From Duganella sp. OV510 (GTDB lineage: Bacteria > Pseudomonadota > Gammaproteobacteria > Burkholderiales > Burkholderiaceae_D): a stretch of DNA of 64,000 bases. The stretch covers positions 186,001 to 250,000 of the forward strand of contig NZ_FNEQ01000006.1 of NCBI RefSeq assembly GCF_900100205.1. The letters are read 5' to 3'. A program made the position numbers and the translations under genes. The stretch's first letter is position 1; each line of letters begins with the position of its first letter. Below, piece after piece: positions 44,547 through 55,100 of this stretch. Below the pieces are notes generated by a model. That model worked only from the letters and a program-made list of their open reading frames with translations, ran no database searches and was not told the DNA's origin.

Positions 44547-45601
44547 GCAAGTTCTGGAGTAAAGTCGTACATGGTCTGACGCCGTACACGCCGGGTGAGC
44601 AGGTGCAGATGCCTGGCCTGGTGAAGCTGAACACCAACGAAAATCCATACGGCCCTTCGCCGAAGGCCATCGCCGCGATGCGCGAGGCGGCTGGCGATGG
44701 GCTGCGCAAGTATTCCGATCCGTCGAATGCGGCGTTGAAGGCCGCAGTGGCGCGCCGCTTTGGCCTGGAGCGCGCGCAGGTCTTCGTCGGCAACAGCTCA
44801 GACGAAGTGCTGGCGCATACTTTTCATGCCCTGCTGAAGCACGATCTGCCGCTGCTGGCGCCCGACATCAGCTACAGCTTCTATCCGACTTATTGCAGCC
44901 TGTATGGCATCGAATGCGTGCAGGTGCCGCTAAATGAGCGCTTCGAGATCGATATCGACGACTATAAGCAGCCATGTGGCGCCATCATCATCGCCAATCC
45001 GAACGCGCCGACCGGCATCGCGCTGACGCTGGACCAAATCGAAGCGCTGGTGAAAGCACATCCGGATCAGGTGGTGGTGATCGATGAAGCCTATGTGGAT
45101 TTCGGCGCGCAAAGCGCCGCTGCGCTGCTGGACCGTTACGATAATCTGCTGGTGATTCAGACGCTTTCAAAATCGCGCTCGCTGGCTGGTCTGCGTGTCG
45201 GCTTCGCGCTCGGCCATGCGGACCTGATCGCGGGCCTGGAGCGCGTGAAGAACAGTTTCAATTGCTATCCGCTGGGCCAGGTGCAGCAGGCCGGCGCGGT
45301 GGCGGCGCTGGACGATGTGACGTACACCGAGCAGACCTCGCAAGCCATCATCGCCAGCCGTGCGTGGCTGACGGCGCAGATGCAGGCGCTGGGCTTTGAG
45401 GTGCTGCCGTCGCACGCCAACTTCATCTTCACCCGCCATCCGCAGCACGACGGTGCGCAGCTGGCGAAGGCGTTGCGCGAACGCGCCATCCTCGTGCGTC
45501 ACTTCACGGCGGCGCGCATCGATCAGTTCCTGCGTATCTCGATTGGTACGGACGAGGAGTGTGGCAAGCTTGTCGAGGCACTGAAAGCTATTCTGTCCTG
45601 A
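44543..45601 (+). CDS. hisC: histidinol-phosphate aminotransferase
   Basis: 352 residues. [66 protein letters not shown] and PLP lysine K210 in [16 protein letters not shown] are all HisC markers. It converts imidazole-acetol phosphate to histidinol phosphate; some HisC enzymes also act on aromatic amino acids. Outside a his operon, as the last gene of the overlapping run from 41301. Confidence 0.92.
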   Translation: MSKFWSKVVHGLTPYTPGEQVQMPGLVKLNTNENPYGPSPKAIAAMREAAGDGLRKYSDPSNAALKAAVARRFGLERAQVFVGNSSDEVLAHTFHALLKHDLPLLAPDISYSFYPTYCSLYGIECVQVPLNERFEIDIDDYKQPCGAIIIANPNAPTGIALTLDQIEALVKAHPDQVVVIDEAYVDFGAQSAAALLDRYDNLLVIQTLSKSRSLAGLRVGFALGHADLIAGLERVKNSFNCYPLGQVQQAGAVAALDDVTYTEQTSQAIIASRAWLTAQMQALGFEVLPSHANFIFTRHPQHDGAQLAKALRERAILVRHFTAARIDQFLRISIGTDEECGKLVEALKAILS

Positions 45602-45612
45602 ACACAATCTGA

Positions 45613-45636
45613 TATACTGTATGCGCATACAGTATA
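45613..45636. promoter_or_regulatory. LexA (SOS) box, perfect palindrome
   Basis: The core CTGTATGCGCATACAG at 45617-45632 fits the CTGT-N8-ACAG LexA consensus; the symmetry extends without mismatch to 24 bases. It lies 13 bases before the ATG of the radical SAM repair gene, so LexA would block its transcription until DNA damage. Confidence 0.9.
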
Positions 45637-45648
45637 CTGGGGCGTGTG

Positions 45649-46881
45649 ATGGAAATTAAGGACAAGCTGGAAATCCTGGCCGATGCGGCCAAATATGATG
45701 CATCGTGCGCCAGCAGCGGGGCGCCGAAGCGCAACTCGATTGGCAAGGACGGCTTTGGTGCCACTACGGGCATGGGCATCTGTCATAGTTACACGCCGGA
45801 TGGCCGCTGCGTCTCGCTGCTGAAGGTTTTGCTGACCAATTACTGTTTGTACGATTGCCAGTATTGCGTCAACCGGCGCACGTCCAATGTGCCACGGGCG
45901 CGCTTCTCTGTCGCGGAGGTGGTCAAGCTGACCACGGATTTTTACCTTCGCAATTACATCGATGGGCTGTTTCTCAGCTCGGGCATTATCCAGTCGGCGG
46001 ACTACACGATGGAGCAGCTGGTGCAAGTGGCGCGCGAGCTGCGCGAGGTGCATCAGTTCCGCGGCTATATTCACCTGAAGACCATACCGGATGCCGATCC
46101 GGCGCTGATCGCGGCGGCTGGACGGTACGCGGACCGCCTGAGCGTCAATATCGAGTTGCCGACGCAGGATAGCGTGCAAAAGCTGGCGCCGGAAAAGAGC
46201 GTACACACGATCAAGCTGGCCATGGGCTCGATCCGCCGCAAGCTGGACGAAAAGGCGGAAGAGCCGAAAGCGCCGCGCTTTGCGCCGGCCGGGCAGAGCA
46301 CGCAGATGATCGTTGGCGCCGACAGCAGCGATGACCAGCAGATCCTGTCGACCGCGCAGACGCTGTACGGCAGCTATAAGCTGAAGCGCGTGTATTACTC
46401 GGCCTTCAGCCCGATCCCGCAAAGCCCGAAGAGCGTGCCGCTGGCGCCGCCGCCGATGCTGCGTGAGCATCGCCTGTATCAGGCGGATTTCCTGATGCGC
46501 GGCTACGGCTTTCAGGCGCAGGAGTTGTTGCCGGACAGTGGCGGCAATCTGGCGCTGGACATCGATCCCAAGCTGGCGTGGGCGCTACAACATCGCGAGC
46601 ATTTTCCTTTGGACCTGAATCGTGCGGAGCCGCACATGATCGCGCGTGTGCCTGGGATAGGATTGCGCAATGCGCAGCGCATCGTCGAGTTGCGGCGCTT
46701 GCGGCAGGTGCGCTATGCGGATTTGTCGCGGTTGAGGTGCAGCATGAAGAAGATTTCGCCGTTCGTTATCACCGCTGACTATTTTCCGGCGCGCGACGGC
46801 AGTCCGTCCGAGCACTTGCGGCGGGCCATGACTGAAGCGCCGCAGCAGATGAATTTGTGGCCGGAGTTGCAGGCGGCATGA
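45649..46881 (+). CDS. putative DNA modification/repair radical SAM protein
   Basis: 410 residues. The radical SAM cluster is CLYDCQYC (CX3CX2C) in LLTNYCLYDCQYCVNRRTSN; the family signature GICHSYTPDGRCVSLLKVLL is present; a C-terminal helix-hairpin-helix (ARVPGIGLRNAQRIVELRRL) suggests DNA binding. It belongs to the radical SAM family usually found beside DUF4130/uracil-DNA glycosylase-like partners, here the next gene (four-base overlap). The reaction is unknown. The LexA box directly upstream implies SOS induction. Confidence 0.88.
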   Translation: MEIKDKLEILADAAKYDASCASSGAPKRNSIGKDGFGATTGMGICHSYTPDGRCVSLLKVLLTNYCLYDCQYCVNRRTSNVPRARFSVAEVVKLTTDFYLRNYIDGLFLSSGIIQSADYTMEQLVQVARELREVHQFRGYIHLKTIPDADPALIAAAGRYADRLSVNIELPTQDSVQKLAPEKSVHTIKLAMGSIRRKLDEKAEEPKAPRFAPAGQSTQMIVGADSSDDQQILSTAQTLYGSYKLKRVYYSAFSPIPQSPKSVPLAPPPMLREHRLYQADFLMRGYGFQAQELLPDSGGNLALDIDPKLAWALQHREHFPLDLNRAEPHMIARVPGIGLRNAQRIVELRRLRQVRYADLSRLRCSMKKISPFVITADYFPARDGSPSEHLRRAMTEAPQQMNLWPELQAA

Positions 46882-48398
46882 TGCGCAAGGTGGTGCGTTC
46901 ATTTGACGAGTGGCGCGCTGCAGCGCGTGAGCTTATTGCACGGCGCGTCCAGCCCGAATATGTGGAATGGGCAGCCAGCGACGAGGAAGGTGATCTGTTC
47001 TCCGCAGCCGATGCGCCAGCGGCCGCGCCGACGAGTGCGGCGGGTGCGGCGTCAGTGTCAGTGTCAGCGGAACAGCCAGCAGCTGCGGGCAACGGCGAGG
47101 CTATCGGCGATGCCATTGGCGTTGCGCGGCGCGAGGCGTCGGTGCTGCGCCTGCCGCGCGAACTGATGGAGATGCTGGCCAGCGCCGCATGTTTCAGCGC
47201 CACTGATCGCTGGGCGTTTCTGTACCAGGTCGTCTGGCGTTGGCAGCTAGGCGAGCGCGATGTGATGTCGGCGGCGGACCCGGACGGCGCGCGCCTGTAT
47301 GCCATGGTCAAGGCCGTCCACCGCGAGGAGCACGACATGCATGCCTATGTACGATTCCGCGAGCGCAAGGAAGAAGATGGCGCACCGCGTTTTGTCGCGT
47401 GGTTCGAGCCGACCCACGAAGTCCTGCCGCAAGTGGCGCGACATTTTGCCCGCCGCATGGGCAACGCCACGTGGATGATCGCCACCCCCGCAGCCACTGT
47501 GCTGTGGGACGGCGCCCAACTGCACGACGTGCCATCACGCATGCGCAGCGCCGCCGACATCGACGACGCCGGCGAAGCCCTGTGGCTGACCTACTACCGC
47601 AGCATCTTCAATCCCGCACGCCTGAATGCCGATCTGCTGCGCAGCCATATTCCATCGCGCTTCTGGAAAAACCTGCCGGAAGGCGCCATCGTGCCGGCCA
47701 TGATCAGCGGCGCCGCCAACGGCGAACGGCGCACCGGCCAGACCGGCACCGTGGGCCGGCGCAGCGGCGCGACCACCATCGCTGTCACGCCGGAACGGGC
47801 GCAGCCGCAGCGCGAGCAGCCGGATACGCTGGACCAGTGCCGCCGCTGTGAACTATGGCGCGACGCCACGCAGGCAGTACCCGGCGTCGGCCCGAAGAAA
47901 GCACGCATCATGCTGGTCGGCGAGCAGCCGGGTGACCAGGAGGATCTGCAAGGACTGCCATTCGTCGGCCCGGCCGGCGCGGTGCTGGATCGCGCGCTGG
48001 CCGAGGCTGGCGTCAGGCGTGATCACGTTTACCTGACCAACGCGGTCAAGCACTTCAAATGGGAACTGCGCGGCAAGCGCCGCCTGCACAAGACGCCGGC
48101 GCAGCGCGAGGTCAGCGCATGCCATGTGTGGCTGGAAGAGGAACTGGCGCGCGTGCGGCCGGATGTGGTGGTGGCGCTGGGAGCGACGGCTTTGAAGTCG
48201 GTGCTGAAAGACGGCAGCGCGACGATGAGTTCCGTGATGGATGCGCCGTTCGAGCATGAAGGCCGCTGGGTGGTGGCGGTTTACCACCCGTCGTTTGTGC
48301 TGCGTGCGCGCGATGAGGAGAGCCGGCAGCAGGCCTACGAGGTGATTGTCGCGGGCCTGCGCCAGGCGCTTACACTGGGGCCGGTTCGTTCCGGTTGA
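46878..48398 (+). CDS. udgX: DUF4130 - UdgX fusion, uracil-DNA binding protein
   Basis: 506 residues with two parts. The N-terminal half (from LPRELMEMLASAACFSATDR to SRFWKNLPEGAIVPAMI) is the DUF4130 partner of the radical SAM protein. The C-terminal part is a family-4-like uracil glycosylase: CRRCELW, VGEQPGDQEDLQGLPFVGPA, and the UdgX-specific loop KRRLHKTP with His404, which in Mycobacterium UdgX forms a covalent bond with abasic DNA. YHPSFVLR closes the active site. It is joined to the radical SAM gene by ATGA and probably shares its SOS control. Confidence 0.88.
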   Translation: MMRKVVRSFDEWRAAARELIARRVQPEYVEWAASDEEGDLFSAADAPAAAPTSAAGAASVSVSAEQPAAAGNGEAIGDAIGVARREASVLRLPRELMEMLASAACFSATDRWAFLYQVVWRWQLGERDVMSAADPDGARLYAMVKAVHREEHDMHAYVRFRERKEEDGAPRFVAWFEPTHEVLPQVARHFARRMGNATWMIATPAATVLWDGAQLHDVPSRMRSAADIDDAGEALWLTYYRSIFNPARLNADLLRSHIPSRFWKNLPEGAIVPAMISGAANGERRTGQTGTVGRRSGATTIAVTPERAQPQREQPDTLDQCRRCELWRDATQAVPGVGPKKARIMLVGEQPGDQEDLQGLPFVGPAGAVLDRALAEAGVRRDHVYLTNAVKHFKWELRGKRRLHKTPAQREVSACHVWLEEELARVRPDVVVALGATALKSVLKDGSATMSSVMDAPFEHEGRWVVAVYHPSFVLRARDEESRQQAYEVIVAGLRQALTLGPVRSG

Positions 48399-48732
48399 TG
48401 CGTGTAATGCCGATGATCAGGCGGTAGGCCTTCCACAGCCAGGCGCCGATCCAGATCAGCCATGCAATCGGGATGCCGATGAAGGTCATGAAGAACACCG
48501 CGCCCACCACCACCCACACCACATACCACCAGAACGAGCGGATCATCCACGTATGGTGACTATGAATGAAGGTGCCATCCGTGCCGGGCCGCTGCAGATA
48601 GTTGAGGATAAGCGGGATGATGGAGAAGGCACCCAGCGAAAACACAAAGCTCACCGCATGAATCACATACAGCCACCACGCGGTGGTCTTGGCCGATTCC
48701 AGGCGGCCGTCCAATATCAGCTCTTGGGACAT
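48370..48732 (-). CDS. DUF4870-type membrane protein
   Basis: 120 residues from MSQELILDGRLESAKTTAWW behind GGAGAG. Two to three hydrophobic segments (WWLYVIHAVSFVFSLGAFSI; VVWVVVGAVFFMTFIGIPIA; AWLIWIGAWLWKAYRLIIG) match this small family of unknown function. The 3' end overlaps udgX by 29 bases on the opposite strand. Confidence 0.8.
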   Translation of the reverse strand: MSQELILDGRLESAKTTAWWLYVIHAVSFVFSLGAFSIIPLILNYLQRPGTDGTFIHSHHTWMIRSFWWYVVWVVVGAVFFMTFIGIPIAWLIWIGAWLWKAYRLIIGITRINRNEPAPV

Positions 48733-48764
48733 GATCTCTCCTTTGGTTGTTGGTATCAGTATAA

Positions 48765-49664
48765 CTAGCTGGCGGCTGGCGTGGCGCACAGTGTCCTGTG
48801 CAGGAACGCCGTCACGTCGGCGAAGAATTCGGGCTGGATCGTTTCGCGGTCGAAGCCTTCCGGATCTTGCGAGGGCTTGAAATTCGGCCGTGTCATCTCC
48901 GGCGGGAATTTGCTCATGAAGGCGAAGTGGCCGGCGCCAGGAATGTCCTTGTGTTCGACCAGCGCCGGCTGTGCCACGCCTTCGATGATCTTGTGCGCGT
49001 GTTCGATTGGCGTGGTCTCGTCCTTTTCGCCGGTGCGCAGCAGGATAGGCAGGTCGACTGGCCGCAGCGAACCGGCAATGAACCAGAACGTGGCGGGATT
49101 CAGTAGCACCAGTGATTTGATGCGCGGATCGGGCTTGGTCGGCACTTGCTCGGGCAGCGCGTGGGAATCCTTGCGCTCATATGGCCCGCTCCAGGCGATG
49201 CCGCCGGCCGCCGCCAGCGCGGTATAGCCGCCGATCGAGTGGCCGATGACGGCCACGCCGTTGCGTGCGATATGCGGCGCCAGTGCGGCATCGGCCAGCG
49301 CCGCGTCGATGCTTAGTGTGATGTGGCGCGGACGGTTGGCCAGATTGGCGGCGGTGCCGGCTAGCGTGTTGTCCAGCCGCGTGTTGCCGGTGTGGGCGGG
49401 CAGGGCGACCACGAAGCCCGCCAGCGCGAGATGCTTGGCCAGCTGGCGATACGCCCACGGTGTGCCGGAGTGGCCGTGTGAAATCACCACCAGCGGGTAC
49501 ACGCCATCGGCTGGCGGCGCATCGCTGGCGACTTCCAGCGAGTAAGGGCCGAAGTGCTCGGTCTTTTCCTCGCCTACGGCGGGATAGAGCAGCGCCAGCG
49601 GCACATCGGCGCCCTGTATGGCATCATGAACTTTGCTTAACTTGCAGCCGCAACTGACACGCAT
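48765..49664 (-). CDS. alpha/beta hydrolase (dienelactone hydrolase-like)
   Basis: 299 residues; start at ATG 49664 after AAAGGATCGGAA. Oxyanion region VISHGHSGTPWAYRQLAKHL, nucleophile elbow GHSIGGYTAL, Asp in RTGEKDETTP and His in IPGAGHFAF form an intact catalytic triad. The closing DRETIQPEFFADVTAFLHRT is common in this predicted-dienelactone-hydrolase group. No signal peptide is evident; substrate unknown. Confidence 0.85.
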   Translation of the reverse strand: MRVSCGCKLSKVHDAIQGADVPLALLYPAVGEEKTEHFGPYSLEVASDAPPADGVYPLVVISHGHSGTPWAYRQLAKHLALAGFVVALPAHTGNTRLDNTLAGTAANLANRPRHITLSIDAALADAALAPHIARNGVAVIGHSIGGYTALAAAGGIAWSGPYERKDSHALPEQVPTKPDPRIKSLVLLNPATFWFIAGSLRPVDLPILLRTGEKDETTPIEHAHKIIEGVAQPALVEHKDIPGAGHFAFMSKFPPEMTRPNFKPSQDPEGFDRETIQPEFFADVTAFLHRTLCATPAAS

Positions 49665-49721
49665 TTCCGATCCTTTTCGCATAGAATGCAATGATGTTGA
49701 TTATATTAGGGGCGCGCAACG

Positions 49722-50210
49722 ATGGGGGCTAAACCTGTTTCGGTGCTGTTTGTCTGCATGGGCAATATCTGCCGCTCACCGACAGCGGAGGGTGTGTTCC
49801 GCCATCGCGCGGCCGCCGCCGGGCTGGCGCAGCAGTTTCACATCGACTCGGCCGGCACGCATGGCTATCACGTTGGCGAGCCGCCGGACGCGCGCTCGAT
49901 GGAGTTTGCGGCCAAGCGTGGCTATGACTTGTCGGCCCAGCGCTCGCGCAAGGTCAGTGCGCAGGACTTCGAAGACTTCGACCACCTGCTGGCGATGGAC
50001 CACGATAACCTCAAGCTGCTGCAAGCCGCCTGTCCGCCGCAGCACCGGCACAAGCTGGGCTTGATGATGTCGCACGCCAGCCGTAGCGGTTCCGAGGTGG
50101 TGCCCGATCCGTATTACGGCGGCGGCAGGGGGTTCGACACGGTGCTGGACTATATTGAAGATGCGACAGATGGCCTGATCGCCGCGCTCGGAGGCAAAAA
50201 GATAAGGTAG
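49722..50210 (+). CDS. low molecular weight protein tyrosine phosphatase
   Basis: 162 residues. The catalytic loop VCMGNICRSP has Cys12 and Arg18; the general acid lies in DPYYGGG. Removes phosphate from protein tyrosines, or in related proteins acts on Arg-phosphate or sugars; the target is not visible. The next gene (GGDEF) starts 40 bases on in the same direction. Confidence 0.92.
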   Translation: MGAKPVSVLFVCMGNICRSPTAEGVFRHRAAAAGLAQQFHIDSAGTHGYHVGEPPDARSMEFAAKRGYDLSAQRSRKVSAQDFEDFDHLLAMDHDNLKLLQAACPPQHRHKLGLMMSHASRSGSEVVPDPYYGGGRGFDTVLDYIEDATDGLIAALGGKKIR

Positions 50211-50250
50211 TATTATGAAACGACTACGCCCATGTGCATAGGAGACTACC

Positions 50251-51219
50251 TTGATAGAGCCCGGCATTCCCCTGAATGAAACGCTTCGGCTGGCAACGTT
50301 GAAGTCCCTCAACGTCCTGGATACGCCGGCCGAGGAACGTTTTGACCGTGTCACGCGCATGGCCAAGCGCATGTTTCGCGTGCCGATCGCACTGGTCAGC
50401 ATTGTTGATGAGGACCGGCAGTGGTTCAAATCCGTGCAAGGACTGGACGCTTGCCAGACGCCGCGCAATGTCTCCTTCTGCGGCCACGCCATCCTTGGTG
50501 ATGGTATTTTCCTGATTCGGAACGCGCTGCAAGACCAGCGCTTCGCCGATAATCCGCTGGTGGCTGGTGCGCCGCATATCCGCTTCTACGCCGGTTGTCC
50601 CTTGCGTGCGCCCGACGGCAACAAGGTTGGCACGCTGTGCATCATCGATACCGCGCCGCGCGATTTCGATGAAGAAGACGCCACCGCCTTGCGCGACCTG
50701 GCGGCGATGGTGGAGGATGAGTTGTCAGCCTTCCAGACCTCAACCACCGATGACCTGACCGGTATCTCCAATCGCCGCGGCTTCCTGCAACTGGCGCAAT
50801 ACGGCTTGAGTTTCTGCGTGCGCAACAGCCAACCGGCGGCGCTGGCCTTTATCGACCTGGATCGCTTCAAGCCGATCAACGATCAGTTTGGCCATGCGGA
50901 AGGGGATATTGCGCTGGCGGCGTTTGCCGAGGTGATGCAGGCCAGCTTCCGCGCCACGGACCTGTTCGCGCGCCTGGGTGGGGATGAGTTTGTGGTGCTG
51001 CTGACGGGCGCGCGCAAAAGCGACGCTGAAACAGTGTTGCACAAGTTTAGCCAGCTGCTGGCGGATTACAACGCCAGGGCCATGCGCGGCTATAACCTGG
51101 AGTTTTCGTGCGGCGTGGTGGAGTTCAATCCGGCCGCGCCGCAAGCGATCGATCAGCTACTGGCCGCCGGCGATGCGCAGATGTATGCGCTGAAGGCGGC
51201 CAAGAAGCAGCGGCATTAG
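50251..51219 (+). CDS. GAF-GGDEF diguanylate cyclase
   Basis: 322 residues beginning at TTG, with AGGAG seven bases upstream and the standard N-terminal line ETLRLATLKSLNVLDTPAEE. The GAF domain (about 20-150: RQWFKSVQGLDACQTPRNVS, YAGCPLRAPDGNKVGTLCII) senses an unknown ligand. The cyclase motif is RLGGDEFVVL, with an inhibitory site RATD five residues before it. No membrane helix, so cytoplasmic. Confidence 0.9.
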   Translation: MIEPGIPLNETLRLATLKSLNVLDTPAEERFDRVTRMAKRMFRVPIALVSIVDEDRQWFKSVQGLDACQTPRNVSFCGHAILGDGIFLIRNALQDQRFADNPLVAGAPHIRFYAGCPLRAPDGNKVGTLCIIDTAPRDFDEEDATALRDLAAMVEDELSAFQTSTTDDLTGISNRRGFLQLAQYGLSFCVRNSQPAALAFIDLDRFKPINDQFGHAEGDIALAAFAEVMQASFRATDLFARLGGDEFVVLLTGARKSDAETVLHKFSQLLADYNARAMRGYNLEFSCGVVEFNPAAPQAIDQLLAAGDAQMYALKAAKKQRH

Positions 51220-52079
51220 GTCAGCAGTGGCAGGATGCCATCCAGGCCGACGAAGTTGAGCGCCACGTTGGCCTGCTCGCGCACCACCGGCTTGGCGCGG
51301 AACGCCACCGACATGCCCGAGATGCTCATCATTTTCAGGTCGTTGGCGCCGTCGCCCATGACGATGGCCTGCGATGGCGCGATGCCCAGTTCTTTGCACA
51401 CGCGTTCCACCGTGCGTTTTTTCTCTTCCGCGTCGACGATGCCGCCCAGGACTTTGCCAGTCAGCTTGCCGTCGACGATTTCCAGTTCATTGGCGTTGGT
51501 GTAGTCCAGGCCCAGGCGCTTTTTCAGGCGCTCGGTGAAGAAGGTAAAGCCGCCCGATACCAGCAGCGTTTTCAGGCCGGCCGCCTGCACCGCCTTCAGC
51601 ATGTTCTCGGCGCCCAGTGACAGTTGCAGGCGCTCGTCGTACACGCGCTCCAGCGCCGACGCCTCCAGGCCTTCCAGCAGCGCCACGCGGCGTTGCAGGC
51701 TGGCGGCGAAATCCAGCTCGCCGCGCATCGCGGCCTCGGTAATCTCGGATACCTGCGGCTTCAGGCCCTGCATGTCGGCGATTTCGTCGATGCACTCGAT
51801 GGTGATCAGCGTCGAATCCATGTCCATCGCCAGCAGCTTGTAGTCGGCCATCTTGTGCAGGCCGATCGAGTAGGTGGTGTCCAGTTGCGCCGCCTGGGCG
51901 GCGACCTCGATGGTCTGGCACAGCGCCGTCGAGAAGGCGATGCCTTCGCAGCGCAACGCGGTGTCGCTCAGCCAGGTCAGGTTGGCCGATGCGGTCAGCG
52001 CGGCGATGCGTTCGAGTCGTGCTTTGCAATCGCCTACACCCTGCAGTACGAGGTTCATGGCGGTATTTGCGTTAGTCAT
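51216..52079 (-). CDS. serB: phosphoserine phosphatase SerB
   Basis: 287 residues. HAD nucleophile in AMDMDSTLITIECIDEIADM, then LVSGGFTFFTERLKKRLGLD, GKVLGGIVDAEEKKRTVERV and GDGANDLKMMSISGMSVAFR, all SerB signatures. The last step of serine synthesis. The N-terminal 80 residues form the short ACT-like lead of this group. Convergent with the GGDEF gene, overlapping four bases. Confidence 0.94.
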   Translation of the reverse strand: MTNANTAMNLVLQGVGDCKARLERIAALTASANLTWLSDTALRCEGIAFSTALCQTIEVAAQAAQLDTTYSIGLHKMADYKLLAMDMDSTLITIECIDEIADMQGLKPQVSEITEAAMRGELDFAASLQRRVALLEGLEASALERVYDERLQLSLGAENMLKAVQAAGLKTLLVSGGFTFFTERLKKRLGLDYTNANELEIVDGKLTGKVLGGIVDAEEKKRTVERVCKELGIAPSQAIVMGDGANDLKMMSISGMSVAFRAKPVVREQANVALNFVGLDGILPLLT

Positions 52080-52103
52080 GTGGCGTCGAGAGTAGTTAAA
52101 GTA

Positions 52104-55100
52104 TTAGGTGAGCTGCTTGATGGCGGCCTTGATCTGCATGACGCGCGCGGCCAGGTCCGGCATGGCGGCGGTGATCTTCAGTTTGTCCTGGCCATTCAGC
52201 TTGATCTGGCGGTTCTTCTGGATCAGCTCAATGATGCGCATCGGATCAATCGGCGGCTTGGCCATGAATTGCAGGTTGGCCGCTTCCGTGTGCGCATCGA
52301 TTTTGATGATGCCGACCGTCTTGGCGGCGATGCGCAGGCGATGCGTTTCGATCAGTGCCTTGACCGGATCCGGCAGCTTGCCGAAGCGGTCGATCAGCTC
52401 TTCCTGCAGGTTGTCGATCTTGTCCTGCGAGGCGCAGTTGGCCATGCGCTTGTAGATCGACAGGCGCTCGTGCACATCGCCGCAGAAGTCGGCTGGCAGC
52501 AGTGCCGGCACGTGCAGATTGATCTCGGTGGTGGTGGCCAGCGGCGCCGCCAGGTCCGGCTCCTTGCCGGCCTTGAGCGAGCGTACCGCTTCGTTCAGCA
52601 TGTCAGAATACAGCTGGAAGCCGATCTCGGTCATCTCGCCGGACTGGTTGTCGCCGAGGACTTCGCCGGCACCGCGGATTTCCAGATCGTGCATGGCCAG
52701 GTAGAAGCCGGAGCCCAGTTCTTCCATCTGCTGGATGGCATCCAGGCGGCGCTGCGCCTGCTTGGTCAGCGACTGCACGTCATGCACCAGCAGGTAGGCA
52801 TAGGCCTGGTGGTGCGACCGGCCGACACGGCCGCGCAACTGGTGCAACTGCGCCAGGCCGAACTTGTCGGCGCGGTGCATGATGATGGTGTTCGCGGTTG
52901 GCACGTCGATACCGGTTTCGATAATCGTGGTGCACAGCAGGATGTTGTAGCGCTGGGCGACGAAGTCGCGCATCACTTTTTCCAGGTCGCGCTCGTGCAT
53001 CTGGCCGTGGGCAACGGCGATACGCGCTTCCGGCAGCAGCTCGGTCAGCATCGCCAGGCGGTTCTGGATGGTCTCCACTTCGTTGTGCAGGAAGTATACC
53101 TGGCCGCCGCGCTTCAGCTCACGCAAACAGGCTTCGCGGATGATCGATTCGCCCTCGCTGCGCACGAAGGTCTTGATCGCCAGGCGCTTTTGCGGCGCGG
53201 TGGCGATCACCGAGAAGTCGCGCAGGCCTTCCAGCGCCATGCCCAGCGTGCGCGGAATTGGCGTGGCGGTCAGCGTCAGCACGTCGACTTCGGCGCGCAG
53301 CGATTTCAGCGTTTCCTTCTGGCGCACGCCGAAACGGTGTTCCTCGTCGATGATGACCAGGCCCAGTCGGGTGAACTTGACGTCTTCCGACAGCAGCTTG
53401 TGGGTGCCGATGATGATGTCCAGCGTGCCGTCGGCCATGCCCTTGATCGCCTGCGCAATCTCTTTGCCGGTGCGGAAGCGCGACATTTCGGCGATGCGCA
53501 CCGGCCAGTCGGCGAAGCGGTCGGCGAAGGTCTGCGCATGCTGTTCGGCCAGCAGCGTGGTCGGCGCCAGGATGGCCACCTGCTTGCCGCCCATGACGGC
53601 GATGAAGGCGGCGCGCAGTGCCACTTCGGTCTTGCCGAAGCCGACGTCGCCGCACACCAGCCGGTCCATCGGCTTGCCGGACGTCATATCCTTGATGACG
53701 TTGTTGATGGCTTCCTGCTGGTCCGGCGTTTCGTCGAAGCCGAAGCTGTCGGCGAAACGTTCGTAGTCGTGCGCCGAGTATTCAAACGAGTGGCCCTGGC
53801 GCAGCGCGCGGCGGGCGTACAGGTTGAGCAGCTCGGCGGCGGTGTCGCGCACTTGTTCGGCCGCCTTGCGCTTGGCCTTTTCCCACTGGCCGGAGCCCAG
53901 CGTGTGCAGCGGCGCGTCGTCCGGCGAGGCGCCGGAGTAGCGCGAGATCACATGCAACTGCGATACCGGCACATACAGCTTGGTCTCCTTGGCGTATTCC
54001 AGGTGCAGGAATTCGGCGTCGCCTTCGCCCAGGTCCATCGTCGTCAGGCCCATGTAGCGGCCGATGCCGTGGTTGATGTGCACCACCGGATCGCCGATCT
54101 TCAGTTCCGACAGGTCGCGCACCATCGATTCGACTTGTGTGACGGCTTCCTGCTTCTTCTTGCCGACGCGGCGGCCGGAACCTGCATACAGCTCGGTCTC
54201 GGTGATGAAGATCAGGCGCTCGCCGCCGGCCGACAACTCGAAGCCGGCGTGCAGCGGCGCCACACCCAGCGCCAGTTTGGCGTCCGAGGCGATGAAGCCA
54301 TCAAAGCCTTCGACCGGCGCCAGCGCCAGGTCGTATTCGTTGAAATACTGCTGCAGCGTTTCGCGGCGGCCGTTGGATTCGGCGCAGAGCATCACGCGGC
54401 TGCCGGACTGCATCAGATAGGCGCGCAGATTGGTCAGCGGGTCGTCCAGGTGGCGGTTGACGGCAATGTTGGGCACCGGCGCCGACAGCTCGGAAGCGCC
54501 GGCGTCCGGATTATTGCGGATGGCGATCTGCGGGTATGGCTTGGCCAGCACGAAGAACTGTTCGTCCGACAGGAACAGGTCTTCCGGCGCCATGATCGGC
54601 CGTTCGCGGTCGGCCTTGAGGAAGCGGTAGCGCGAGTTGGTATCGGTCCAGAAGCGCTTGATGGCGGCCTCGATGTCGCCGACGGTGGCCACCACCGCGC
54701 CTTCGGGCAGGTAGTCGAACAGCGTGGCGGTCTGCTCGAAGAACAGCGGCAGATAGTATTCGATACCGGCCGAGGCAATGCCGGTGCTCATGTCCTTGTA
54801 GATCACCGCGCGCGACGGATCGCCTTCGAAATGCTCGCGCCAGCGGCTGCGGAAGGCGGTGCGCGACGCTTCGTCCATCGGGAACTCGCGGCCCGGCAGC
54901 AAGCGCACCTGCTTGACCGGGTACAGCGAGCGTTGGGTGTCGGCGTCGAAGGTGCGGATGGTTTCGATGGTGTCGCCAAACAGGTCGAGGCGGTACGGCA
55001 GCGCCGAGCCCATCGGGAACAGGTCGATCAGGCCGCCGCGCACCGAGTATTCGCCGGGCGACATCACCTGCGTGACGTGGGTGTAGCCGGCCAGCGTCAG

